Source: Candidatus Parcubacteria bacterium (GTDB taxonomy: Bacteria > Patescibacteriota > Minisyncoccia > UBA6257 > 2-01-FULL-56-20). From it: DNA of 42,786 bases. How positions within the stretch are numbered: the first letter of the stretch is position 1; the number at the start of each line of letters is the position of its first letter. Location: contig QZIV01000021.1 in NCBI GenBank assembly GCA_003599135.1, positions 1 to 42,786 on the forward strand. Direction: 5' to 3'. This document shows, piece by piece, positions 33,215 through 40,358 of the stretch. The position numbers and the translations under genes were made by a program. The notes beneath the pieces were generated by a model, which saw nothing but the letters and a program-made list of their open reading frames with translations, was not told the origin of the DNA and searched no databases.

Positions 33215-33249
33215 CATAAAACCCCTTGGTTTGGCCAGGGGGTTTTATG
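33215..33249. terminator. Bidirectional hairpin between the small membrane gene and the 206 aa gene
   Basis: CATAAAACCCC (33215-33225) and GGGGTTTTATG (33239-33249) are perfect 11-base arms with a 13-base loop. The stem itself supplies the T-run on either strand. It should end the transcript of the 42 aa gene. Confidence 0.75.
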
Positions 33250-33277
33250 AGTTTCTTTCCTTTGCGTAGGTAAATTA

Positions 33278-33406
33278 TTAGTGTCCTCGTGCTCGTTCTC
33301 GAGCAAACCCTCCCGGCCGCTTTTCGCGGATAAAGTAAATAAACCAAACCATAAAAAGGCTGGTGAGGAGACCCATAACATGGCTCAACCGCTCAATATT
33401 GGTCAT
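33278..33406 (-). CDS. Small single-pass membrane protein (42 aa)
   Basis: ATG at 33406, TAA at 33280-33278. N-terminal MTNIERLSHVMG, one hydrophobic helix (LLTSLFMVWFIYFI, residues 13-26), then a basic tail REKRPGGFARERARGH. Positive residues follow the helix, so the C-terminus is probably cytoplasmic. The reality of the gene rests on its promoter: TTGACA, 16 bases, TATCAT, 9 bases, ATG. A separate frame (about 65 codons) overlaps it but lacks this placement. Function unknown. Confidence 0.55.
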   Translation of the reverse strand: MTNIERLSHVMGLLTSLFMVWFIYFIREKRPGGFARERARGH

Positions 33407-33415
33407 TGGAAAGTA

Positions 33416-33443
33416 ATGATACGGATAAGGGCAAAGCTGTCAA
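33416..33443 (-). promoter_or_regulatory. Leaderless promoter of the 42 aa membrane protein
   Basis: TTGACA (33443-33438), 16-base spacer, TATCAT (33421-33416), 9 bases to the ATG. Confidence 0.65.
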
Positions 33444-33486
33444 ACCGAGGTTGTGGATAATGCCGAAAACCCCTGATTTTATAGGC

Positions 33487-33927
33487 CTATCTCCCGTATA
33501 GCCCGATAAGCTCCGCTTTTTCTATAAGATGTCGTTCTTTCTCCGCTTCAAACTCTTTTATGGTCGTCCCATTCGGAAGATTAAGCATATCCTTCAGCGC
33601 ATAGAGTTTGAAATAGTATCGATGCGGCTTACCGGGAGGTGGGCATGGCCCACCGTAGCCAACGCGGCCGAAGCTTGTCATGCCCTCAACACCATTTGAC
33701 GGTACGCTTTCTTCTTTTATTCTCGTGGTTTTCGGATCAATATTCCAAACAGTCCAGTGCGTGAATGTTCCGCCTGGAGCGTCGGGGTCGTCCACGACGA
33801 GCGCAAGACTTACCGCATCTTCAGGGACGTTGTGAATATGGAGTTCAGGATTGATATCGCCACCGTCGCAAGTGTACTTCTCCGGAATTGTGGCGTTATC
33901 CTCAAACGCGGGGCTTGTGATAATCAT
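33487..33927 (-). CDS. YbhB/YbcL family PEBP-like protein (146 aa)
   Basis: Start at MIITSPAFEDNATIPEKYTC (33927); TATAAT lies 7 bases upstream, within the stop region of the preceding gene. Family motifs: ELHIHNVPEDAVSLALVVDD, DPDAPGGTFTHWTVWNID, YGGPCPPPGKPHRYYFKLYA (the CR2-type ligand pocket) and LNLPNGTTIKEF. Phosphatidylethanolamine-binding-protein fold; the bacterial role is unclear. Full length. Confidence 0.92.
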   Translation of the reverse strand: MIITSPAFEDNATIPEKYTCDGGDINPELHIHNVPEDAVSLALVVDDPDAPGGTFTHWTVWNIDPKTTRIKEESVPSNGVEGMTSFGRVGYGGPCPPPGKPHRYYFKLYALKDMLNLPNGTTIKEFEAEKERHLIEKAELIGLYGR

Positions 33928-33935
33928 GGGAAAGA

Positions 33936-34301
33936 TTATAAAGCTTCCCGGATTTCTCTTAAAATTCCTTCGGGAAGCGGCTCTCTCGGTTTCGTCTTGC
34001 CTGGGTATCGCCAGGCGCTTATTACTTTCCTTCGCTGTTTTTCTTCCTGAATCATCACCCAAATCTCTTGCTTCCAGGTTTCTTCTCGCTTCCCATTTTT
34101 AAAGGACGGCCCACCTCGCCCGACGAGCGTGCGAGTCGAGGCGGGCTGCATCATTCCGACCGTCTTCGGAGCAATCCCTTCTTCGGTGCGTTTTGGAGAA
34201 TGGATCACGCGTTTTACCCGGGCTTCGGAAAGTCCGTATTGCCGCATCTTCGCGCGGCTATGGTGGGTCCAGTAAAGCGTTTTTGGTTTTTGTATGATCA
34301 C
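33936..34301 (-). CDS. DUF4258-like protein with an in-frame palindrome (121 aa)
   Basis: N-terminal half matches the DUF4258 type (THHSRAKMRQYGLSEARVKR, VIHSPKRTEEG). The C-terminal half has EIWVMIQEEKQRRKVISAWRYPGK. Between them, residues near 50-65 (MMQPASTRTLVGRGGPSFKN) are encoded by a GC palindrome (34109-34146, GCCCACCTCG/CGAGGCGGGC) that looks inserted in frame. It overlaps the nuclease gene by ATGA. Function unknown; some related small proteins occur in toxin-antitoxin pairs, but I see no partner besides the nuclease. Confidence 0.7.
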   Translation of the reverse strand: MIIQKPKTLYWTHHSRAKMRQYGLSEARVKRVIHSPKRTEEGIAPKTVGMMQPASTRTLVGRGGPSFKNGKREETWKQEIWVMIQEEKQRRKVISAWRYPGKTKPREPLPEGILREIREAL

Positions 34302-34981
34302 AGCTCCAATTGCGAAGCGGCGCCCCGATATGCGCAGTATTCGCAGTTCGGAGACGCCCGTGGGCTTTCGTCTTTGTCGAACGCCTCGCGAGCGCTCTCA
34401 AGTGCCGATTCTACCCACGAATTATCACCCTCGATTGATTCTATAAAGAGGTCGAAGGGCAACACCGCCTTTCCCTCTCCAAAACCGCTTCCCTTGTTCA
34501 CGCGAGCAAACACAAAATATCCTTTCGGTGAAACGTCATGATTGTTTTGCTTTAAAAGCCACTGGTAAATTTCCATCTGGCGACGGTAGGAATCATAAAC
34601 GTGATGCTCTTTCGCTCCGGTCGCCTTGTAATCGACTACGTTGAGCTTTCCTTCCGAATCCACCCACACGTCGTCTACCGCGCCGAAAACCAAGAAATTC
34701 GTCGGTTTGTGATGGTGCTGAACGCCCGTGAAATTATGCCTCCAAGTATCGATCTCTGGAGTGTTATACGGAACGGCTTCAACTCCGTGTTTCTCCATAA
34801 CCGGATGCCGAGTGCCTCGCTCTCGATGTACGTCAAATTCCTGCTTCAAGAGGTAGTCTATCGCGTTGTTGATTGTATAGGGAAATGGCTGGGGCCTCTT
34901 TATTCCCTGCTTTATTTCGAGCCAAAAACATCGCGGGCACTCAAGAAACAGTTCGAGTTTCGAACGGGAGATTTTAGTCAT
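34298..34981 (-). CDS. PD-(D/E)XK nuclease, Cas4/RecB-like (227 aa)
   Basis: N-terminal ISRSKLELFLECPRCFWLEI with two Cys (C15, C18); motif II/III GAVDDVWVDSEGKLNVVDYK (Asp and DYK, near residues 100-119), QMEIYQWLL (motif IV-like), and C-terminal NCEYCAYRG. The four Cys could hold an Fe-S cluster as in Cas4/AddB. A DNA end-processing exonuclease is likely. No CRISPR array or cas genes are in the window. TATCAT lies 8 bases before the ATG (leaderless). Confidence 0.85.
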   Translation of the reverse strand: MTKISRSKLELFLECPRCFWLEIKQGIKRPQPFPYTINNAIDYLLKQEFDVHRERGTRHPVMEKHGVEAVPYNTPEIDTWRHNFTGVQHHHKPTNFLVFGAVDDVWVDSEGKLNVVDYKATGAKEHHVYDSYRRQMEIYQWLLKQNNHDVSPKGYFVFARVNKGSGFGEGKAVLPFDLFIESIEGDNSWVESALESAREAFDKDESPRASPNCEYCAYRGAASQLEL

Positions 34982-35018
34982 TGGCTCTTATGATACGCGA
35001 GGAGATTCATAAACACAA

Positions 35019-35047
35019 TTGACAGCACGCCTCATAACCTCTATTTT
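35019..35047 (+). promoter_or_regulatory. Promoter of the nucleotidyltransferase gene
   Basis: TTGACA (35019-35024), 17 bases, TATTTT (35042-35047), giving a leader of about 33 nt without SD. An alternative TATCAA 8 bases before the ATG would be leaderless. Confidence 0.5.
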
Positions 35048-35086
35048 TATCTGGAAGTATTTCTTCTTTCCGTATCAAACCAGCTT

Positions 35087-35839
35087 ATGCACACACGCGT
35101 TGTGGTTCTCGCGGCAGGCAAGGGCACGCGAATGAATTCTCACCTTCAGAAAGTTCTCTTGCCGTTTAAAGGAAAACCGATGATTCAGCGTCTTGTCGAC
35201 GCGATCGTTGCATCCGGAATCGATCCGCGCCCTCTCATTATCGTAGGCCAACAAAGAGAAGAAGTGCAAAAAACTCTTGGGAATCAATGCGAGTATGTCG
35301 TCCAGGAAGAACAGCTCGGCACCGGCCACGCGGTACGGTGCGCAGAAAAAGCGTTAAAAGGGAAAGCTGACGCGATTATCGTTCTTTACGGCGATCACCC
35401 GTTCGTAAAAGCGGAAACGGTAAAAAAACTATACGACCTGCACAAAAAACAGGGTTGTCCGCTCACCATGATGACGACCGAAGTAGAAGACTTTAAAGAA
35501 TGGCGCGCTCCGTTCTACGACTTCGGCAGAGTTATCCGCGATGAAAAAGGAATGATTCGGAAAGTGATGGAACGAAAAGACGCTTCGCCAGAAGAATTAG
35601 AAATCCGAGAGGTAAATCCCGCCTTTCTTTGTTTCGATGCCGAATGGCTATGGCAAAATCTAACCAAACTTCGCAACAACAACGCCAAGAAAGAATACTA
35701 CCTCACCGACCTTGTTCAAATTGCGATTGACGAGGGAGCATGTATCGCTTCTATGAACATCGACCCAGCCGAAAGCATTGGTGTAAACACCCCAGAACAC
35801 CTCTCTGTAGCAAAAGAAATCCTATCCCCGGAGAGATAG
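35087..35839 (+). CDS. GlmU-type sugar-1-phosphate nucleotidyltransferase (250 aa)
   Basis: GT-A-like nucleotidyltransferase: VVLAAGKGTRMNSHLQKVLL (residues 6-25, signature and catalytic Lys), EEQLGTGHAVRCAEKAL, LYGDHPFV (metal-binding Asp), DFGRVIRDEKGMIRKVMERK, REVNPAFLCFDAEWLW. It matches the N-terminal pyrophosphorylase half of GlmU and lacks the left-handed beta-helix acetyltransferase half. Expected to make UDP-GlcNAc or a similar nucleotide sugar. It overlaps the convergent glycosyltransferase gene by 18 bases. Confidence 0.9.
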   Translation: MHTRVVVLAAGKGTRMNSHLQKVLLPFKGKPMIQRLVDAIVASGIDPRPLIIVGQQREEVQKTLGNQCEYVVQEEQLGTGHAVRCAEKALKGKADAIIVLYGDHPFVKAETVKKLYDLHKKQGCPLTMMTTEVEDFKEWRAPFYDFGRVIRDEKGMIRKVMERKDASPEELEIREVNPAFLCFDAEWLWQNLTKLRNNNAKKEYYLTDLVQIAIDEGACIASMNIDPAESIGVNTPEHLSVAKEILSPER

Positions 35840-37045
35840 AAGGTTTTGTAGGGTTACCTTGTTTTTGTCAACTAATTGCGCGGCCAACTTCCATTCTTCC
35901 TGAACTTGCAGTAGAACCGCAAAGGGATCCGCCTTGAAAATCATTTGATCTGCAATTTCAAGATTCTTGCGCGCCTCTTCCACTGCGTCAAGATTCCCCT
36001 GGGACGTATACATTTCTACCAACGCCCTGTTTGTCATACGAATTTTATCGTCCAAATCTTTCCGGAGGAAAGTTCCAGGATACGGCAGAAAATCCTCTGC
36101 TTCCACCCGAGTCATTCCTGGTCGATCCGTCTGTCTAGCGATTTTTTCTCGTTGATATAGAAATCGGACCATATCCTGCCGAATGCGCTGCCACTGCGGA
36201 TGGATGCGAGCCGGCGGCAAATGAGTCATTGCCAGTTGATTATCCAGATAAAAAGTTACGCCGAACATTCGGGCGTTCATGAGATAATCCATATCTTCTC
36301 CTCTGCCCACGCTTGGATCAAAAGGAATTTTCATAAACGTTTCTCTTTTAAGAATAAAACAACCCCCAAAAGCAAGCGGCGTAATCTTCCAACGTGGATG
36401 CGGAACGCCGATAATCTTCTCGTACGTTTCGTTTTGAGCTCTGATCTTATCCCAATATTTCATCCAGGGCTCAAAAGAACGGACTCGAATATAGCTACCG
36501 TTCTGTTCTGGACAAAATCCGCTCCAAGCATGGAGTTCTTCGCCTTGGATTTTCGCTTGAAATCCTTCTCGTATTTTTCCCACAAAGTCGGGGTCCTCGA
36601 ACACTTGGTCGTCGTCCACCATCACTACAATATCTGCGCCACTAGCAGTACCAGTAACAAGTCCCAAATTGCGAATTCCAGGATACCCTCTGAATAAGAA
36701 CAGATCACTTTTCTGCCCAATATTTTCTCCGGAAAACAGCAATCTTATGTTGTCGACTTCTCTCGATCCGACAACGTTAATTTTTTCTCGCAATCCTTCG
36801 TCAAGACGTTCAATTACTTTCTTAACCTGTTGATAAGCCTTTTCCGTTACCGCAGGAATAGTCGTAGCTATTCCAACAACTATAGACCATTCCTGATCGC
36901 GAAGCAGCTGAAAACTACGCAAAGTCCTTTCTAATGTTCCCTCTGTATCTGCGGGTGTAGGATGATCGTAAATCTCATCTCCTTCTTGGTGACCCTCAGC
37001 GCTAGGACGCGCCCAATATGTAGGAACAAAGAATAAGAGTTTCAT
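35822..37045 (-). CDS. Glycosyltransferase-like protein (407 aa)
   Basis: GT-A fold features: MKLLFFVPTYWARP, a long Rossmann-like part, NLGLVTGTASGADIVVMVDD with a DDD metal site (VMVDDDQVF near residue 144), FGGCFILKRETFMKIPFDP and GRGEDMDYLMNARMFG (ED motif). No membrane segment. Probably transfers a sugar from a nucleotide donor; acceptor unknown. TATAAT lies 13 bases before the ATG. Not obviously homologous to the neighbouring GT gene beyond the fold. Confidence 0.75.
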   Translation of the reverse strand: MKLLFFVPTYWARPSAEGHQEGDEIYDHPTPADTEGTLERTLRSFQLLRDQEWSIVVGIATTIPAVTEKAYQQVKKVIERLDEGLREKINVVGSREVDNIRLLFSGENIGQKSDLFLFRGYPGIRNLGLVTGTASGADIVVMVDDDQVFEDPDFVGKIREGFQAKIQGEELHAWSGFCPEQNGSYIRVRSFEPWMKYWDKIRAQNETYEKIIGVPHPRWKITPLAFGGCFILKRETFMKIPFDPSVGRGEDMDYLMNARMFGVTFYLDNQLAMTHLPPARIHPQWQRIRQDMVRFLYQREKIARQTDRPGMTRVEAEDFLPYPGTFLRKDLDDKIRMTNRALVEMYTSQGNLDAVEEARKNLEIADQMIFKADPFAVLLQVQEEWKLAAQLVDKNKVTLQNLLSLRG

Positions 37046-37092
37046 AAGGACAAGGAATATTATAAGAAAAACATAGAAAACCTCCTAACAAT

Positions 37093-37128
37093 AAAGCAGG
37101 CCGAGTCCCCTTTCGGAGAGCTCGGCCG
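37093..37128 (-). terminator. Terminator after the SD-led glycosyltransferase
   Basis: On the minus strand: GGCCGAG (37127-37121), 15-base loop, CTCGGCC (37105-37099), then TGCTTTATTGTT, directly after the stop codon. Confidence 0.75.
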
Positions 37129-38256
37129 TTATGGTGCGACTTTCACACTGTTAGTTTTCAGTTCTTCAAGGCGCCTACGCGAAGTCTGAATGCAGTCTTG
37201 AAGGAGGTCTGCGTTCAAGGAGTCGAAAAGGCCGAAAGGAGGAACATCGTAAATTGCTTCACGCGCTGCCCTCTCTTTGTCCTTTTTGAGTTGTTTGAGG
37301 TTTTGACCTAACGCCAACCACGCAGAAAGGACTTGCCGAGCACCTTCCACGGAGTAGAGGCCAAGCCAAGGCGGACCTTGGAGAGACCGCCCAGCGTCGA
37401 GCAGTTCTTTCCAAGCTTTCCGAGGATCGGAGCTGTGAACCCGAAGCTCGCGCTCCGCATACCGAGAATAGAGAATCTCCGAGGAATACATACTCTCGGA
37501 GAGATCGTATTCGTACGCAAGAGCGAGAATGCTGGTTGCGGCATGAGTGAAGGCATCCACTCGCCGCGTCGCACTGGTTCTACCGCAGTTCGTATCCCGG
37601 AAACTGCATTCCAAAGTTGGCAGATAGCCAATAGGTAAACCAGCCCGCCAGAGGCGAGAGGACCACTCTACCCACTCACCGCGAAACCTTCGAGTTTCGG
37701 AGAGCGGGAAAGCCGAAGCGATCCAGCGTTGCGTCACAAACGGAGTGTGCTGCATCCCCGTAAGAAGCAGGCCTGGAATGTCGGGGTGTGGCGCTTGCGG
37801 CATGAGATGCGCCGCTTGCGGATGAAACAACTCCCCGGTGTTGCGCACCAACGACGCACAGAGAACTCCCACCGGCGTTTCCGAGTAAGCTCGAATGAAA
37901 TCCCCGAGTCGCTCTGGCGTAAGGAGCGCATCATCATCGTCCCAAGCAAGGACAAGCTCTCCTCTCGCAAGATCGACAGAGATATTTCTTGCTTTCGGGA
38001 TGTGGTTCTCTTCGTGTATGACTAGGGTGATCCCGAAGGGCCACGCCCGGATATCGCGCGCGAAGAGATCCGGATCAGTTGTTTCGTTGATGACAAAAAC
38101 CGCCTCAAGAGTCACCTTAGAAATAGCGACGAACGCCGCAATCTCCAAGAGACGATTTTTTGCGAAGCGCCCCCACTCTTCACCGTCCTTGAATAGCATC
38201 AGGACAGAAAGGTGAGGCCGCGCGCAGGACACCTGCCCACTGCGCATTACTTGCAT
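37129..38256 (-). CDS. Family 2-like glycosyltransferase (375 aa)
   Basis: HLSVLMLFKDGEEWGRFAKN at the start, VFVINETTDPDLFARDIRA, NHIPKARNISVDLARGELVL, then AWDDDDALLTPERL (DxD-type metal site near residue 112), and GEWVEWSSRLWRAGLPIGYL. The C-terminal 130 residues are helical and charged. Strong GGGAGGT 5 bases before the ATG, a promoter about 110 bases upstream and a terminator make it a self-contained unit. Substrate unknown. Confidence 0.75.
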   Translation of the reverse strand: MQVMRSGQVSCARPHLSVLMLFKDGEEWGRFAKNRLLEIAAFVAISKVTLEAVFVINETTDPDLFARDIRAWPFGITLVIHEENHIPKARNISVDLARGELVLAWDDDDALLTPERLGDFIRAYSETPVGVLCASLVRNTGELFHPQAAHLMPQAPHPDIPGLLLTGMQHTPFVTQRWIASAFPLSETRRFRGEWVEWSSRLWRAGLPIGYLPTLECSFRDTNCGRTSATRRVDAFTHAATSILALAYEYDLSESMYSSEILYSRYAERELRVHSSDPRKAWKELLDAGRSLQGPPWLGLYSVEGARQVLSAWLALGQNLKQLKKDKERAAREAIYDVPPFGLFDSLNADLLQDCIQTSRRRLEELKTNSVKVAP

Positions 38257-38364
38257 CGTACCTCCCTTTCGGTCCGATCAGATTTTTATTAACAAGGTAC
38301 ACGCACTACGAGCTCAAAACTCCTGAGAGTTTGATTGTTGTCAGCTCTTCTGTGCGCTAAAAGG

Positions 38365-38393
38365 AGTATGATTGATTTTACTAAAAAAGTCAA
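38365..38393 (-). promoter_or_regulatory. Promoter of the SD-led glycosyltransferase
   Basis: TTGACT (38393-38388), 17 bases, CATACT (38370-38365). The predicted leader is about 100 nt. Region 38257-38364 holds only this leader. Confidence 0.5.
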
Positions 38394-38405
38394 TACCGCC
38401 CCACT

Positions 38406-38714
38406 CTAGTTCTTGATAAGTCTCTTGAATTCCTCCACCATCGGTACCTCTTCTGTCTCTACGCCGTAGCTCGAACCGAGATGATATGCCGTCCAATCGG
38501 CAAGAAGAAGCGAAGAAAACATCTTATTAAACCGATTCTTGCCTTTGAGCGGAATCGTTTCGACGGGCAAATTCCTATTCCGATAGAGTTTTTCCAAAAC
38601 CCGCATCCGCTTCTCTATTCTCGCATCGTCGTCGCGATCAAAGAGAAAGATAAAGTGAAACTTCTTCGATTTCTTCGGTTTGAAACGATCGACCACAAAC
38701 TTTCCATCGTATCC
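38406..38714 (-). pseudogene. C-terminal remnant of bifunctional phosphoglucose/phosphomannose isomerase
   Basis: The open frame directly follows the transaldolase TAA in the same frame (GYDGKFVVDRFKPKK...). From HFIFLFDRDDDARIEKRMRV to GKNRFNKMFSSLLLADWTAY and EEVPMVEEFKRLIKN it matches the C-terminal domain of PGI/PMI (SIS family). The N-terminal SIS domain, about 200 residues, is absent. GTG at 38696 could start a 96 aa protein, but the catalytic domain is gone. Most likely a deletion remnant; a separately translated C-terminal domain is the alternative. Confidence 0.75.
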
Positions 38715-39578
38715 TTATCCAACTAGCGTACTCCAATCTGCGGAGAACCGCTCAATGCCGACTTTTGTCATTTCGTGTTCGATAGCGTATTCCCCCCAAC
38801 TTCCCCCCAAGCTTACACTCTTGTAGGGAATTGGCTTGAGATCCGCCGGCTTATATGAGAAGTCGCTGGCGGGCAAAGGAAACCCCTTTTCTCCCCATTC
38901 CTTAAGCACCCTGAACGGAGCCGTAAGAATGTCCGAGCCAAGCTGGATGGCATAAAGAAAGTGATCAAGGTTCCTTACGCTAGCCGTCAAGACTTCGACA
39001 TGTCCGTCACCGGATTTGTACATTTCAAAGATGTTTTTGATGAGATCCATTCCGTTCTCTCCTCTGTCGTCCAGTCTTCCTACAAAGGGAGATATGAAGA
39101 CGTCTCCTTTCTTCGCGCCTCGTGTGGCGGCGTACACCGCAGCAGCCTGTTCCTGGGAAAAACAGAGGGTCATGTTCACCCGCATCCCCTCGCTTACTGC
39201 AACTTCCGCGGCCGCAAGACCCCGATCGGTCGTCGGAAATTTGATGTGCGCGTTCGGAATCCAGCGATACATCTCCCGGGCCTGGCGAAGCATTTCGTCG
39301 GTCGTTGCCGTAAGCCCTGCGTTTACCTCGACGGAGACTGATCCTTGCGGAATAAGTCCCGAGATGTCAATTACAATTCGGCGATAGAGATCAAATACCT
39401 CTATCTCACTAAACTTTCTCCCCGCGGCAAGACGCACTTGCGCTTCGGGGGTCTTCGAAAGAAGCGACGGGTTCGTCGTCTGTCCGTCAAGAAATCCGAG
39501 TAGTCCGACAGTTTCCTTCGTCTCCTTCGGATCGCCTCCGTCGAGAAATATTCTCGTCTTAAGCCCGGCGGGCCTCAT
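38715..39578 (-). CDS. tal: Transaldolase
   Basis: 287 aa. TTNPSLLSKTPEAQ (residues 35-48), HIKFPTTDRGLAAAEVAVSE containing the Schiff-base Lys, GMRVNMTLCFSQEQAAAVYA, VFISPFVGRLDDRGENGMDL. Moves a dihydroxyacetone unit between sugar phosphates in the non-oxidative pentose phosphate pathway. Its start lies 20 bases inside the LOG-family gene. The tail is immediately followed in frame by the isomerase remnant. Confidence 0.93.
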   Translation of the reverse strand: MRPAGLKTRIFLDGGDPKETKETVGLLGFLDGQTTNPSLLSKTPEAQVRLAAGRKFSEIEVFDLYRRIVIDISGLIPQGSVSVEVNAGLTATTDEMLRQAREMYRWIPNAHIKFPTTDRGLAAAEVAVSEGMRVNMTLCFSQEQAAAVYAATRGAKKGDVFISPFVGRLDDRGENGMDLIKNIFEMYKSGDGHVEVLTASVRNLDHFLYAIQLGSDILTAPFRVLKEWGEKGFPLPASDFSYKPADLKPIPYKSVSLGGSWGEYAIEHEMTKVGIERFSADWSTLVG

Positions 39579-40302
39579 GGATAAGAGAGCGGGCTTTCCG
39601 ATTGGAAGACATCTTTCGGATTAAGGTAAAGGCTTCATTCGCGTTGTCCACGACGCGGTAAATGTTCATATCAACCCTATCGATGGCTTTGCGCTTCCCA
39701 TAGAGCCATTCTTTGACCCACCGAAGGAGCGGTGCCCAAAATGACCGATCTACCAAGATAATCGGCACGGGACCAACCTTCTTTGTCTGCACAAGCGTGA
39801 TGATCTCAAAAAGCTCATCAAGCGTCCCAAATCCTCCGGGGAAGAATACGTAGACTTCCGAAGCAAACGAGAGCATGACCTTTCTCGTAAAGAAATAGTG
39901 GAAATTTTCGGACTCCTTGACGTATGGATTCGTTGGCTGCTCGCGCGGCAATTTGATTCCGATGCCGAGCGATCTCCCACCGGCTTCGTAGGCGCCCTTA
40001 TTCGCCGCTTCCATAATGCCGGATCCGCCGCCGCTAACAATCGTATACCCTGCTTTCGAAAGTCTATGAGCAAGCTTTGTTGCTTCCCGATAGTCTTTAT
40101 CCCGGAGGGTAGATCGCGAAGATCCGAAGAACGTTATGGCCCGCTTTCCCTCGTACCGGCTCAAAAACTCGAACCCGGATACGAACTCTGCCATAATCTT
40201 AAAAATCCGCCACGGCGAAACTCCGTGCTCATCGCGGGTGTGAATCCCCAAGATTTTTTCAACTCGGGAAGATTTTCCGTTCTTTTTCTCGTTTCTTGGC
40301 AT
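39559..40302 (-). CDS. LOG/TIGR00730 family protein (247 aa)
   Basis: Start at MPRNEKKNGKSS (40302); a longer TTG-started frame would run through a possible TACAAT box. Motifs: AITFFGSSRS, GYTIVSGGGSGIMEAANKGA, FFTRKVMLSFASEVYVF and PGGFGTLDELFEIITLVQ, the PGGxGTxxE signature of nucleoside-5'-monophosphate phosphoribohydrolases (LOG, often mislabelled lysine decarboxylase). The 35-residue basic N-terminal extension is specific to this copy. Confidence 0.88.
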   Translation of the reverse strand: MPRNEKKNGKSSRVEKILGIHTRDEHGVSPWRIFKIMAEFVSGFEFLSRYEGKRAITFFGSSRSTLRDKDYREATKLAHRLSKAGYTIVSGGGSGIMEAANKGAYEAGGRSLGIGIKLPREQPTNPYVKESENFHYFFTRKVMLSFASEVYVFFPGGFGTLDELFEIITLVQTKKVGPVPIILVDRSFWAPLLRWVKEWLYGKRKAIDRVDMNIYRVVDNANEAFTLIRKMSSNRKARSLIHEARRA

Positions 40303-40358
40303 AGCGAACGTGCTCGTACACGTATTATTGTACCGCCTCTTCGGCAAAAATCATAACC

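Noticed and set aside
33184-33381. Minus-strand frame of about 65 codons overlapping the 42 aa gene
   Set aside because: It runs through the terminator hairpin at 33215-33249 and lacks a promoter or SD at the right distance; the overlapping 42 aa frame fits the promoter.
38406-38714. Stop readthrough making a transaldolase-isomerase fusion
   Set aside because: A TAA followed by a domain lacking its catalytic SIS part is more simply a deletion remnant; TAA is an efficient stop and no stimulating structure is visible.
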